Origin: an uncultured Collinsella sp.
GTDB lineage: Bacteria > Actinomycetota > Coriobacteriia > Coriobacteriales > Coriobacteriaceae
Direction of reading: 5' to 3'
Assembly (NCBI GenBank): GCA_900547835.1
Contig: URIJ01000098.1
Location: 1-8,078 of the forward strand
DNA: 8,078 nucleotides
Of the stretch, positions 1 through 5,951 are shown piece after piece. The position numbers and the translations under genes were made by a program. How positions within the stretch are numbered: position 1 is the first letter of the stretch; each line of letters opens with the position of its first letter. A model generated the notes under the pieces. It worked only from the letters and a program-made list of their open reading frames with translations. It did not search any database and was not told where the DNA came from.

Positions 1-1297
1 CCAGCTTGTCGATCTGCCCAATCTCCCAAAGCGGAATATTGACGAGCATGCCCTCGTCTCTATATGCCGCCAGGGAGCTCCTCACGCAACGCTCGAGCTT
101 GAATTTTTCGCAGGCTATTTTCAGACTCTTCGCTTTAAGGTTCTCTGCCGCCTTGACCTCAAGCGGAAGCACGGTTCCCGTATGGTCGATGGCAAAGTCG
201 GTTTCGGCATTGCCGGAGGTAGAGGACCAATACGCGGGAGTTTTGTCCTGGAACAAAAGCTCCTGCGCGACGTATTGTTCGGTCAGCGAACCTTTGAACT
301 CGGTAAAAACAGCGGATCCGTTAAGAACGATGGCCGGAGAGAGACCGGAGAGCGCTCCGAGGATGCCGGTGTCGATGCAGAACAGTTTGAAGCCCGAGAG
401 GTCTTCGTAGCTCGAGAGCGGCGCCTTTAGAGCGGAAACACGTGGCACCTTATGAACGATTCCGTAGTCCGTGAGCCACTGGAGGCTTTCCTCGAAATCG
501 CGTGCGCGCGCTCCGGGACGAAGGGCGCCATAGACAAACTTCTTGTTCTCCTTTGCAAGCTGGCCGGGAAGGGATTTCCAAACCAACCTCATGCGCTCGA
601 TGATGCGGGCGGGTGCATGTTTGCCAAAATCGGATTCGTAAGCCTTGATGATTTGCTGCTGAAGCCTTCGGGCTTCGATGAAGTCGCGTGTCTCGGCGAA
701 AGCGGAGACAACTTCGGGCATACCGCCGACAACAAGGTATTCCTTGAGCAAGTACTCGAGCTTTTCGGTAACGTTTGCTAGAAGGTTCATGTCTGCGGCA
801 AGGATGGCATCGGCGAGCGGGTTGCCGTCGACGGCACGAACGAATTCGGCAAACCCCATGGGACGCATGGTGAGCTGGTCGATTTTACCGACGGGAAATG
901 ACTCATTTTCGCGTCGGAGCGCGAGGCCCATATAGGAACCGGCTGCCACGATGTGGTATTCGGGTGCAAGTTCGTTGAAGTACTTGAGCGAGGTGATCCC
1001 GCGTGGCGCCTCTTGGATCTCGTCGAAGATGATGAGCGTGTCTGCCGGCGTTACGGTTTGGCCACGTAGGAGTTCTATCTGGGAGATGATGCGCTTGGGG
1101 TCGAGGTCCCCATCGAACAGCGAGCGTGTGCTCGGCTCGAGCATAAAGTCAAAACGAATGACGTTTCGATACTGCTGGCTTGCGAATTCGTTAAGAAGCC
1201 AAGTCTTTCCTGTCTGGCGGGCTCCCTTAAGCAAGAGAGGTTTGCGATTCGCCCTTGATTTCCAAGCGATAAGTTCACTCATAAGCTGTCGCTGCAT
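1..1297 (-). CDS. AAA+ ATPase with C-terminal DUF4143 domain (partial, 3' end cut by window edge)
   Basis: 432 codons are readable before the left edge, so the family's usual length (roughly 400-450 residues) is nearly complete. Seen: a Walker A motif GARQTGKT at residues 25-32, a Walker B motif LIIFDE at 88-93, a sensor-like AAGS at 118-121, and the FPVGKI...MGFAEF segment (134-152) typical of these ATPases. The C-terminal domain has the DUF4143 pattern E340, ETD (365-367) and LEVK (379-382), which resembles a PD-(D/E)XK nuclease core. The start ATG is preceded by GGGAGG four bases upstream; a second Met at residue 6 has no better site. Family knowledge: these proteins are widespread, often mobile or accessory, and poorly characterised; the substrate is unknown. 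The gene has its own promoter region with an 18-bp repeat pair. The family assignment is firm, the function is not. Confidence 0.93.
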   Translation of the reverse strand, partial: MQRQLMSELIAWKSRANRKPLLLKGARQTGKTWLLNEFASQQYRNVIRFDFMLEPSTRSLFDGDLDPKRIISQIELLRGQTVTPADTLIIFDEIQEAPRGITSLKYFNELAPEYHIVAAGSYMGLALRRENESFPVGKIDQLTMRPMGFAEFVRAVDGNPLADAILAADMNLLANVTEKLEYLLKEYLVVGGMPEVVSAFAETRDFIEARRLQQQIIKAYESDFGKHAPARIIERMRLVWKSLPGQLAKENKKFVYGALRPGARARDFEESLQWLTDYGIVHKVPRVSALKAPLSSYEDLSGFKLFCIDTGILGALSGLSPAIVLNGSAVFTEFKGSLTEQYVAQELLFQDKTPAYWSSTSGNAETDFAIDHTGTVLPLEVKAAENLKAKSLKIACEKFKLERCVRSSLAAYRDEGMLVNIPLWEIGQIDKL

Positions 1298-1320
1298 ATT
1301 GCCTCCCAACCCTCTCGGCT

Positions 1321-1326
1321 AGTATA
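1321..1326 (-). promoter_or_regulatory. Candidate -10 box of the ATPase gene
   Basis: Read on the minus strand this is TATACT, placed so that transcription would begin about 17 nt before the ATG, just ahead of the GGGAGG ribosome binding site. The -35 position (about 1344-1349) shows no TTGACA-like hexamer and instead lies inside the proximal 18-bp repeat. That would suit a promoter controlled by a protein bound there. Inferred from position and sequence only. Confidence 0.4.
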
Positions 1327-1340
1327 AGGCCATTTGGGCG

Positions 1341-1391
1341 TTTCCATCGGAAAATGTGCGAGACAACCACGTTTTTCCATCGGAAAATGTG
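1341..1391. repeat. Two 18-bp direct repeats with internal dyads (operator-like)
   Basis: The sequence TTTCCATCGGAAAATGTG occurs at 1341-1358 and again, identically, at 1374-1391. Each copy contains a dyad, TTTCC-ATC-GGAAA in the first and TTTTCC-ATC-GGAAAA in the second. The copies start 33 bp apart, close to three helical turns, so two bound dimers would face the same side of the DNA. They lie directly upstream of the ATPase gene, and the proximal copy covers its expected -35 position. The likely role is a paired binding site for a regulator. The regulator is not identifiable here. Confidence 0.75.
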
Positions 1392-1402
1392 TAAATACCA
1401 AC

Positions 1403-1475
1403 CTAAGTTGCGGTGGAATAGTTCCTAAATGGGCTGGTAAACTACCAAAACAAGAACTATTCCACCGCAACTTAG
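1403..1475. repeat. Perfect 22-bp inverted repeat with 29-nt loop
   Basis: Arms 1403-1424 and 1454-1475 are exact reverse complements (outer end CTAAG, inner end GTTC). The loop 1425-1453 carries its own small hairpin, TGGTA-AAC-TACCA (1435-1447). No T-run follows on either strand, so it does not read as a standard terminator. It sits between the tRNA terminator and the ATPase promoter region, in DNA of lower GC than the flanking genes. It could be a small palindromic repeat or MITE-like element, or a structured upstream element. No target-site duplication was seen directly beside the arms. Confidence 0.8.
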
Positions 1476-1490
1476 AGCCCCGCCGGCATC

Positions 1491-1530
1491 CAAAAGAAAC
1501 GAGCCCGCATCCCTTGGGGACACGGGCTCG
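1491..1530 (-). terminator. Rho-independent terminator after tRNA-Leu
   Basis: On the minus strand CGAGCCCG (1530-1523) pairs perfectly with CGGGCTCG (1507-1500). A further inner pairing of TCCC with GGGA lies within the loop. The T-rich run TTTCTTTTG follows (1499-1491). It begins 12 bases beyond the encoded CCA end of the tRNA. It would end the tRNA transcript and any read-through from the upstream helical-repeat gene. Confidence 0.85.
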
Positions 1531-1541
1531 AAAGCTCCATA

Positions 1542-1626
1542 TGGTAGGGGCGGTGGGACTCGAACCCACAATCCTTGCGGCGAGAGATTTTAAGTCTCCT
1601 GCGTATGCCAATTCCGCCACGCCCCC
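1542..1626 (-). tRNA. tRNA-Leu, anticodon UAA
   Basis: The acceptor strand GGGGGCG (1626-1620) pairs with CGCCCCT (1552-1546, one G-U pair). These are followed by discriminator A and a genome-encoded CCA (1544-1542). The anticodon stem GGAGA/TCTCT encloses CTTAAAA, giving anticodon TAA. The T arm is GTGGG-TTCGAGT-CCCAC. The length of 85 nt with CCA and the extra variable-region bases fit a class II leucine tRNA. No CAT or other competing anticodon reading is possible with these stems. It lies 31 bp downstream of the preceding minus-strand gene with no terminator between them. Confidence 0.96.
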
Positions 1627-1657
1627 GTGAGACTAGAAGTCTAGCACAAGCCGTCCG

Positions 1658-2281
1658 TTACGCGTTGACGGCCATCGAGTGTTGCCCCGACTTCTCCAGG
1701 AACTCCTGGAACTTGGCTTCGTCGCCCTTGTTCTTGTACTGCAGAGCCAACAGATACTCCAAGCGGCAGCTCTTGACCTTGTCGTCACCGGCCTCCTTGA
1801 GCATGCGCTCCAGCTCGGGAATGTCGTTGTGGCGCTTGAGAATCATCGTGTCGTACATCAGTTGGCATTCGTGTGCGACTGCCTCGGCCTGGCCGCCCTC
1901 AAAGCCTTTGATCTCGTGCAGCAGCTCCTTGGACTTTTTGCGGTCCTCCTGGCCAACGTAGTAGTTAAAGGCCTTAATGACCAGGTCGACGCGCTGCATC
2001 TTGGGCAGATTGAGCCCCAGCAGCAAATCGAACATCTCATCGGCGCGCTTGTGGTCCTCGCGCAGCAGATAGGAGTTCAGGCGCAGGTAGTCGCGGTTGT
2101 AGCGCGGGTACAGCATGCTGGTGAGTTTGCCGTCGAGCAAACGATCGAACTCGTCCCACTGCTTGGCAGCCATAAGCTGTTGCAGGCGCTTAAACGTGGT
2201 GCGTTTTTTTACGCTAAAGAACACCGATATGGCGATACAAATAATGACGACGGCGGTCCAGAGGGTGCGGGAATCGGGCAT
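1658..2281 (-). CDS. Membrane-anchored TPR-like helical-repeat protein, function unknown
   Basis: 207 residues. An N-terminal hydrophobic segment (about residues 8-23) is followed by a Lys/Arg cluster (25-32). This suggests a single membrane anchor with the C-terminal part in the cytoplasm. The remainder is almost entirely predicted helix in pairs, such as FKRLQQLMAAKQWDEFDRLL (30-49), RADEMFDLLLGL (79-90), KSKELLHEIKGFEGG (116-130) and LEYLLALQYKNKGDEAKFQEF (174-194). Spacing and residue pattern are those of degenerate tetratricopeptide repeats, which usually mediate protein contacts. The start is supported by AAGGA seven bases upstream. A perfect TATAAT lies about 56 bp before the start. 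No catalytic motif is visible, and I do not recognise a named family. Confidence 0.85.
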   Translation of the reverse strand: MPDSRTLWTAVVIICIAISVFFSVKKRTTFKRLQQLMAAKQWDEFDRLLDGKLTSMLYPRYNRDYLRLNSYLLREDHKRADEMFDLLLGLNLPKMQRVDLVIKAFNYYVGQEDRKKSKELLHEIKGFEGGQAEAVAHECQLMYDTMILKRHNDIPELERMLKEAGDDKVKSCRLEYLLALQYKNKGDEAKFQEFLEKSGQHSMAVNA

Positions 2282-2336
2282 ATTAGGGTCCTTAGTCGCT
2301 CATAAAGCGAGCGGTATGACAACACGTACTAGATGT

Positions 2337-2342
2337 ATTATA
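2337..2342 (-). promoter_or_regulatory. Candidate -10 box (TATAAT) for the helical-repeat gene
   Basis: The minus-strand hexamer is a perfect TATAAT, giving an expected 5' leader of about 45-50 nt. No clear TTGACA-like -35 box lies 16-18 bp upstream, so strength is uncertain. This promoter may also feed the tRNA-Leu gene downstream. Confidence 0.5.
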
Positions 2343-2444
2343 CGCAGCGCGCAAGCAAACTGGCATAAAAGCTCATCGAGGCCGAGTGCCATCGCTCGCT
2401 GCGGTACACTTACCTAAAGTAAACCATGAAGGGAGACATTACCT

Positions 2445-2732
2445 ATGAAGAAGATCGTTTTGGCTTGCGGTGCTGGCGCTGCTACTTCCACGCTCGTTGC
2501 CCAGAAGGTCGCTACTCTGCTCGACGCCAACGGTTATGCCGACAAGTACGAGATCGTGCAGTGCGCCATCTCCGAGGCCAAGGACTACTGCGACGAGGGC
2601 GCCGACCTGCTGATCGCCACCACCGTTGCCCCCGAGGGCCTCACCTGCCCGTACGTGAGTGGCGTGCCCTTCATGACCGGCATGAACCGCGTCGCTGCCG
2701 AGAAGGCCGTTCTTGACGTCATGGCTCAGTAG
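2445..2732 (+). CDS. PTS galactitol-type EIIB component (orphan)
   Basis: 95 residues, the full usual length for a stand-alone IIB of the galactitol type. The N-terminus MKKIVLACGAGAATSTLVAQ forms the phosphate loop; Cys8 is the expected phosphorylated residue, receiving phosphate from IIA and passing it to the sugar at IIC. The rest alternates helix and strand, as in the Rossmann-like IIB fold (EIVQCAISEA, ADLLIATTVAP). A ribosome binding site AAGGGAG sits nine bases before the ATG. No IIA or IIC gene is in the window, so it must either work with components encoded elsewhere or have a regulatory role. Galactitol-type IIB proteins also serve other polyols and sugars, so the substrate is not known. 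It is followed 11 bp later by a VOC-fold gene on the same strand. Confidence 0.9.
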   Translation: MKKIVLACGAGAATSTLVAQKVATLLDANGYADKYEIVQCAISEAKDYCDEGADLLIATTVAPEGLTCPYVSGVPFMTGMNRVAAEKAVLDVMAQ

Positions 2733-2743
2733 GCGCTGACTGC

Positions 2744-3118
2744 ATGAGTGAGCAGAACGCCAACCCGGTAGAGCTCTTTGGTATGCGCGTTGCCCATGTG
2801 GGCATTAACGCCACCGACCCGGCAGACGCCCTGGAGATCGCGGAGCTGTTCTCGACGATGATGGGCCTGCCCGTTATCGAGACCCCGGTTTCGTACTTTA
2901 ACGATTCGCTGGTCGAGATCATGAAGCAGAACGGTCGTGGCGCCAAGGGCCACATTGGCTTTGCTGTCAACGACATCGATGCGGCCGAGAAGTGGTTTGC
3001 CGAGCGCGGGCTCGAGGTCAACGAGGAGTCGCGCGTGCTGCTGCCCGACGGCGGCACCAAGCTCGTGTACTTTAAGCGCGAGTTTGCCGGTTTCGCCGTG
3101 CACCTGTGCCGCGAGTAG
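2744..3118 (+). CDS. Small VOC-fold protein resembling the C-terminal domain of fused KDPG/KHG aldolases
   Basis: 124 residues with two beta-alpha-beta modules as in the vicinal oxygen chelate (glyoxalase/dioxygenase) superfamily. Module one starts at MRVAHVGINA (14-23) and module two at GHIGFAVNDIDAAEKWFAER (69-88). Candidate metal ligands by position are His18, Glu58, His70 and His121. From memory of the family, the closest match is the extra C-terminal domain that some Firmicutes 2-dehydro-3-deoxyphosphogluconate aldolases carry: an HIGIN...LFS...G start, an EIMK segment and a closing GGFAVHL-type strand. Here no aldolase domain is attached. It lies 11 bp after the PTS IIB gene, probably co-transcribed, which hints at sugar or sugar-acid metabolism. 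The reaction is unknown. VOC fold is well supported; the aldolase link is inferred. Confidence 0.83.
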   Translation: MSEQNANPVELFGMRVAHVGINATDPADALEIAELFSTMMGLPVIETPVSYFNDSLVEIMKQNGRGAKGHIGFAVNDIDAAEKWFAERGLEVNEESRVLLPDGGTKLVYFKREFAGFAVHLCRE

Positions 3119-3142
3119 CGCATGAGCTGCTATAGCTAGCAA

Positions 3143-3174
3143 AAAGGGATAGGGCCGCATGGCCTTATCCCTTT
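3143..3174. terminator. Bidirectional Rho-independent terminator between convergent operons
   Basis: A 14-bp stem (3143-3156 with 3161-3174, one G-T wobble) closes a GCAT loop. On the plus strand the stem ends in TTT and continues ATTTAT. On the minus strand it ends in five Ts. It lies between the plus-strand IIB/VOC pair and the 3' end of the minus-strand histidine kinase gene, so it can stop transcription from both sides. Confidence 0.88.
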
Positions 3175-3193
3175 ATTTATGCCGAGGGGCTTC

Positions 3194-4489
3194 CTACCGT
3201 GGTAGGCGAATCGTAAAGCGGCTGCCGACGCCCTCGACTGAGGTCACGCCAATGACACCACCATGGCTATCGACGATCCACTTGGCAATGGCAAGCCCCA
3301 GACCCGAGCCCTGCGCGCCGGCATCGCGTGCGTTGTCGGCGCGGTAGAACCGTTCAAACGCGTGAGCTGCGGATTCCTGGTTCATGCCGATGCCCTCGTC
3401 CTCAACGCTTATGTCGATCGTGCCCGTGCCCGCATCCGGCGCTACGCCAAACGAGATGGGCGTGCCCGCGTCCGAATACTTGGCGGCGTTTTGCACGATC
3501 ACGCGCAGAGCCTGCTTCACGAGCGCCACGTCGACGGGCGCGTCGCAGCGCGGGTCGCTGATAAGCGCAGCGTCAAAGGCCAGCCGATACGTGTGCCCGG
3601 CATCGATCATCTGCGATTCTTCGCAAACCTCGCCGACCAGTGCAGCCAGGTTGGTATGCGCACGCCGCAGGACCGTGCGCCCGGCATCGCCGCGCGCCAA
3701 AAACAGCAGCTGCTCCACGAGCTCCTGCATGTGCTCGCTTTCGGCCTTGAGGGACGCGATGGATTCCGCCAGCACGTCCGGGTCGTCTTTGCCCCAGCGG
3801 TCGAGCATGTTCACGTAGCCCTGAATCACCGCGATGGGCGTGCGCAGCTCGTGACTCGCATCGTTGACAAAGCGCATCTGCTGCAGCTTTGCCTCTTGCA
3901 TCTGGCGCAGCAGGCGGTTGAGCGCGACCTCGATGCTTGCCAGGTCGGCGTCGCCGGTGGTGACGCTCGGCGAGTCGACGCTTGCGCGCTCGATGGCCTG
4001 CTCCAGCGTTTCCATCTTGCCGCCGGAGAGCTGCATGCGGCCGAGTTCGTCCACGCGCAGGGCCAGATCGTTGAGCGGCGCCATGGTGCGGCGCACACGG
4101 CGAGCGCCGCCGAGCATATCGAGCATGCTGATGACCTGCCAACCTACAACAACGATATAGAGGGGCCAAAGTGCGATGAGGTCCTGCGCGAGGGGGAAGG
4201 TCTTGGTGGTACGCGCAAGCTCGACGGTATAGGTGAGCGTTGTCAGGTCCCAGCCGCGCGCGGGCGTCAGCGACATGCCGCGAACGGTGGCGCCGGGGAT
4301 CCATCCTGCGGTAAACGCGCCGTCGGGCAGCGTCTGGTTGTATCCATAGACGAGGATCGCCGCCGCAATCACCATCAGCAACAGATCGAGCCAGACATAG
4401 CTCATCAGACGGCGCCACATATAGCTCCAGTTGATGGCGCGGGCGATGGAGGTGACGCGCTTGGCCTCGGCGTTACGTACGGCAGACAT
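3194..4489 (-). CDS. Sensor histidine kinase, two-pass membrane protein
   Basis: 431 residues from the ATG at 4489, which overlaps the end of the response regulator gene by 17 nt. The open frame continues upstream, but that part is the antisense-shifted shadow of the regulator gene. Transmembrane segments lie at about 35-50 and 104-123 and enclose an extracellular sensor loop of about 55 residues with no recognisable ligand motif. A HAMP-like linker follows (124-200). The dimerisation domain has the phosphoacceptor His213 in ASHELRTPIAVIQGY, the N box has Asn334 in VIVQNAAKYS, the G1 box is DEGIG (364-368), the F region is FERFYRAD and the G2 box is GSGLGLAI (394-401). All catalytic motifs are intact. 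It should autophosphorylate at His213 and transfer to Asp52 of its neighbour. The stimulus is unknown. Transcription probably ends at the hairpin 3143-3174. Confidence 0.95.
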   Translation of the reverse strand: MSAVRNAEAKRVTSIARAINWSYMWRRLMSYVWLDLLLMVIAAAILVYGYNQTLPDGAFTAGWIPGATVRGMSLTPARGWDLTTLTYTVELARTTKTFPLAQDLIALWPLYIVVVGWQVISMLDMLGGARRVRRTMAPLNDLALRVDELGRMQLSGGKMETLEQAIERASVDSPSVTTGDADLASIEVALNRLLRQMQEAKLQQMRFVNDASHELRTPIAVIQGYVNMLDRWGKDDPDVLAESIASLKAESEHMQELVEQLLFLARGDAGRTVLRRAHTNLAALVGEVCEESQMIDAGHTYRLAFDAALISDPRCDAPVDVALVKQALRVIVQNAAKYSDAGTPISFGVAPDAGTGTIDISVEDEGIGMNQESAAHAFERFYRADNARDAGAQGSGLGLAIAKWIVDSHGGVIGVTSVEGVGSRFTIRLPR

Positions 4490-5249
4490 AACCCACCCCG
4501 CGCACGGTCTGGATGATGCGGGCACCGCCGGCGTCTTCAATCTTGGCGCGCAGGTGCGCGATGTGCACGTCGACGTTGTTAGTGTCGCCCACGTAGTCGT
4601 AGCCCAGCGCCTCGTGCGCGATGCGCTCGCGCGTGAGCACGGTGCCGGCGTGCGCCATAAGCAGGGCGAGGACGTCGAACTCGCGAGCCGTGAGCGCGAT
4701 GGGCGAGCCGCCGACCGTGACTTCGCGGCGGTCGGGGTCGAGCACAACCGAGCCCACGGTGAGCACGGCGGGGGAGGGCACGGCAGAGGTCTTGGCCGAG
4801 TCGCTAGCCGGGGACGTCGCGGCGGTATCGGCACCCGTAGCGCCCTCCCCGGCCCCAACGCCGCCAACGCCCGAAGCCGCCCGCACGGCCTCCGAGCGCT
4901 TCAACGCCACGCGGATCCGTGCGAACAGCTCCTCAATCGCAAATGGCTTGGTCAGGTAATCGTCGGCGCCGGCATCGAGCCCGGCCACCTTGTCCATCAC
5001 GGCATCGCGCGCGGTGACCATGATCACCGGCACATCCTTGTGCTTGCGGACACGCCGCAGGACCTCCATGCCGTTGAGCTGTGGCAACAGCACATCGAGC
5101 AGAATCAGATCGTAGTCGCGCTCCAGCGCCAGGTCCACGGCGGTGCGGCCGTCAGCGGCGTGCTCCACCTGGTAGCCCTCGTGCTCCAGCTCGAGCGTCA
5201 CAAAGCGGGCGATTTTCTCCTCGTCCTCTACGATCAGGATCCGTGCCAT
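4473..5249 (-). CDS. OmpR/PhoB-family response regulator with an extended linker
   Basis: 258 residues. The receiver domain (1-118) has the acidic pocket E8/D9, phosphorylation site Asp52 in LILLDVLLP, Thr79 and Lys101 in LTKPF. The C-terminal winged-helix DNA-binding domain (about 162-258) has the family signature LTAREFDVLALLMAHAGTVL, the recognition region NNVDVHIAHLRAKI and the closing VRGVGYVC. Between them lies a linker of about 40 residues (121-161) made almost wholly of Gly, Ala, Ser, Thr, Pro and Val. This is longer than the family's usual 10-20, and total length exceeds the typical 225-240. The gene lies 18 bp after the DUF4342 gene and overlaps the kinase gene by 17 nt, so the three form one operon and the last two are probably translationally coupled. 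Confidence 0.95.
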   Translation of the reverse strand: MARILIVEDEEKIARFVTLELEHEGYQVEHAADGRTAVDLALERDYDLILLDVLLPQLNGMEVLRRVRKHKDVPVIMVTARDAVMDKVAGLDAGADDYLTKPFAIEELFARIRVALKRSEAVRAASGVGGVGAGEGATGADTAATSPASDSAKTSAVPSPAVLTVGSVVLDPDRREVTVGGSPIALTAREFDVLALLMAHAGTVLTRERIAHEALGYDYVGDTNNVDVHIAHLRAKIEDAGGARIIQTVRGVGYVCRT

Positions 5250-5267
5250 GCGTGCCCCCGTCTGCGA

Positions 5268-5810
5268 TTACTTGTCGTCGTTCAGATTTTGCTTGATGTC
5301 GTCCGCGGCATCGGCGGCGTGATTCATAAGGTTGTTGATGCTGCCGGGCACGTCGCCGTCGCTGTCGATGCGGTAGCGCATGCCAAAGAACAGGCCAATC
5401 AGCATCAGCCATATCGTGGCGCCCCAGGCAAACAGCGCGACGATGGGAATCAGGATGGGAATGTTGAGGATGATCGCATCGCGGCGCGTGGCGATAAACT
5501 TGGTGTCCAGGCTCAGGCGGAAGAGCTTTTTGAGGTACTCCCATACGCTGTCCATCTTCTTGGAGAAGTCGGTCTTTTCGCTCGACTTTTCGTAGGCGGC
5601 CTGCGCGGCGACCATCTCGGCAGAGGGCTCATCGACTGGTGCGGACTCGGTGGCGGCATGCGCCGATGTGGTCTGGGTCTTGCCCTGCGACTCGAGCCAA
5701 ATGATGGCGTCCAGAACGTTGCCGTCGGCGGCGTCGAGCGCGGCCTTGGCATCGGTGTAGCTCACGTTGCACTTGGTGCGGATGGTTTCAACTTTTTCGA
5801 GGTCGTCCAT
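5268..5810 (-). CDS. UBA-like/DUF4342 membrane protein, first gene of the two-component operon
   Basis: 180 residues. Residues 1-42 form a small three-helix domain of the UBA or EF-Ts-N type (KVETIRTKCNVSYTDAKAAL, then DGNVLDAIIWLE), a fold used in other proteins for protein contacts. A Ser/Ala/Glu-rich linker follows (45-85). The C-terminal part (about 88-180) matches DUF4342: an amphipathic segment, the basic patch KFIATRRDA (104-112), and a long hydrophobic stretch (112-143) that could be one long or two short membrane passes. An acidic tail follows. The start has AAAGGA six to seven bases upstream. It is co-directional with the response regulator and sensor kinase. Family knowledge supports this neighbourhood as common, and I infer an accessory role in the signalling system. 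The biochemical function is unknown. Confidence 0.85.
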   Translation of the reverse strand: MDDLEKVETIRTKCNVSYTDAKAALDAADGNVLDAIIWLESQGKTQTTSAHAATESAPVDEPSAEMVAAQAAYEKSSEKTDFSKKMDSVWEYLKKLFRLSLDTKFIATRRDAIILNIPILIPIVALFAWGATIWLMLIGLFFGMRYRIDSDGDVPGSINNLMNHAADAADDIKQNLNDDK

Positions 5811-5923
5811 GACCTGTCCTTTCGTTCGATGGGCGCGACGCCGGGCGATCTGCCCGGGCGCGAGCGTTGCGTTCGGCGGCCTGCGTGGCGCCGCCCCGCC
5901 CTTGGTCGAACTCTATAGTGCAG

Positions 5924-5951
5924 GTTATAGATTAAGCGATTCTTGAGCCAA
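5924..5951 (-). promoter_or_regulatory. Candidate promoter of the DUF4342-RR-HK operon
   Basis: On the minus strand TTGGCT (5951-5946) and TATAAC (5929-5924) are separated by 16 bp. This leaves a 5' leader of about 105 nt before the ATG at 5810. A second -10-like TATAGA lies slightly closer to the gene (about 5912-5917), with no matching -35 box. Sequence match only; either could be the real start region. Confidence 0.35.

Noticed and set aside
6..1322. Several plus-strand open frames of 80-134 codons
   Set aside because: All lie opposite the continuous minus-strand ATPase frame, which carries clear Walker and DUF4143 motifs.
1341..1475. CRISPR array or phage attachment site next to the tRNA
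   Set aside because: Only two short repeats with a 15-bp gap and no spacers of regular size; no integrase and no duplicated tRNA 3' end were found.
1279..1630. Open frames on both strands across the tRNA, with products containing GLEPTIL and AELAYAGDLKS
   Set aside because: These are the well-known spurious products of translating a leucine tRNA gene and its complement; the tRNA itself explains the sequence.
3263..4516. Plus-strand open frame of 417 codons opposite the histidine kinase
   Set aside because: Antisense shadow of a GC-rich gene. The product is His/Arg/Val-rich with no domain, and the minus strand encodes an intact kinase with all motifs.
4490..4867. N-terminal extension of the histidine kinase frame
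   Set aside because: The extension is Pro/Arg/Ser-rich and is the out-of-frame reading of the response regulator C-terminus. The kinase starts at 4489 in the usual overlapping arrangement.
4431..5918. Plus-strand open frame of 495 codons opposite the response regulator and DUF4342 genes
   Set aside because: Spans three real minus-strand coding units. Composition is typical of antisense translation and no motif is present.
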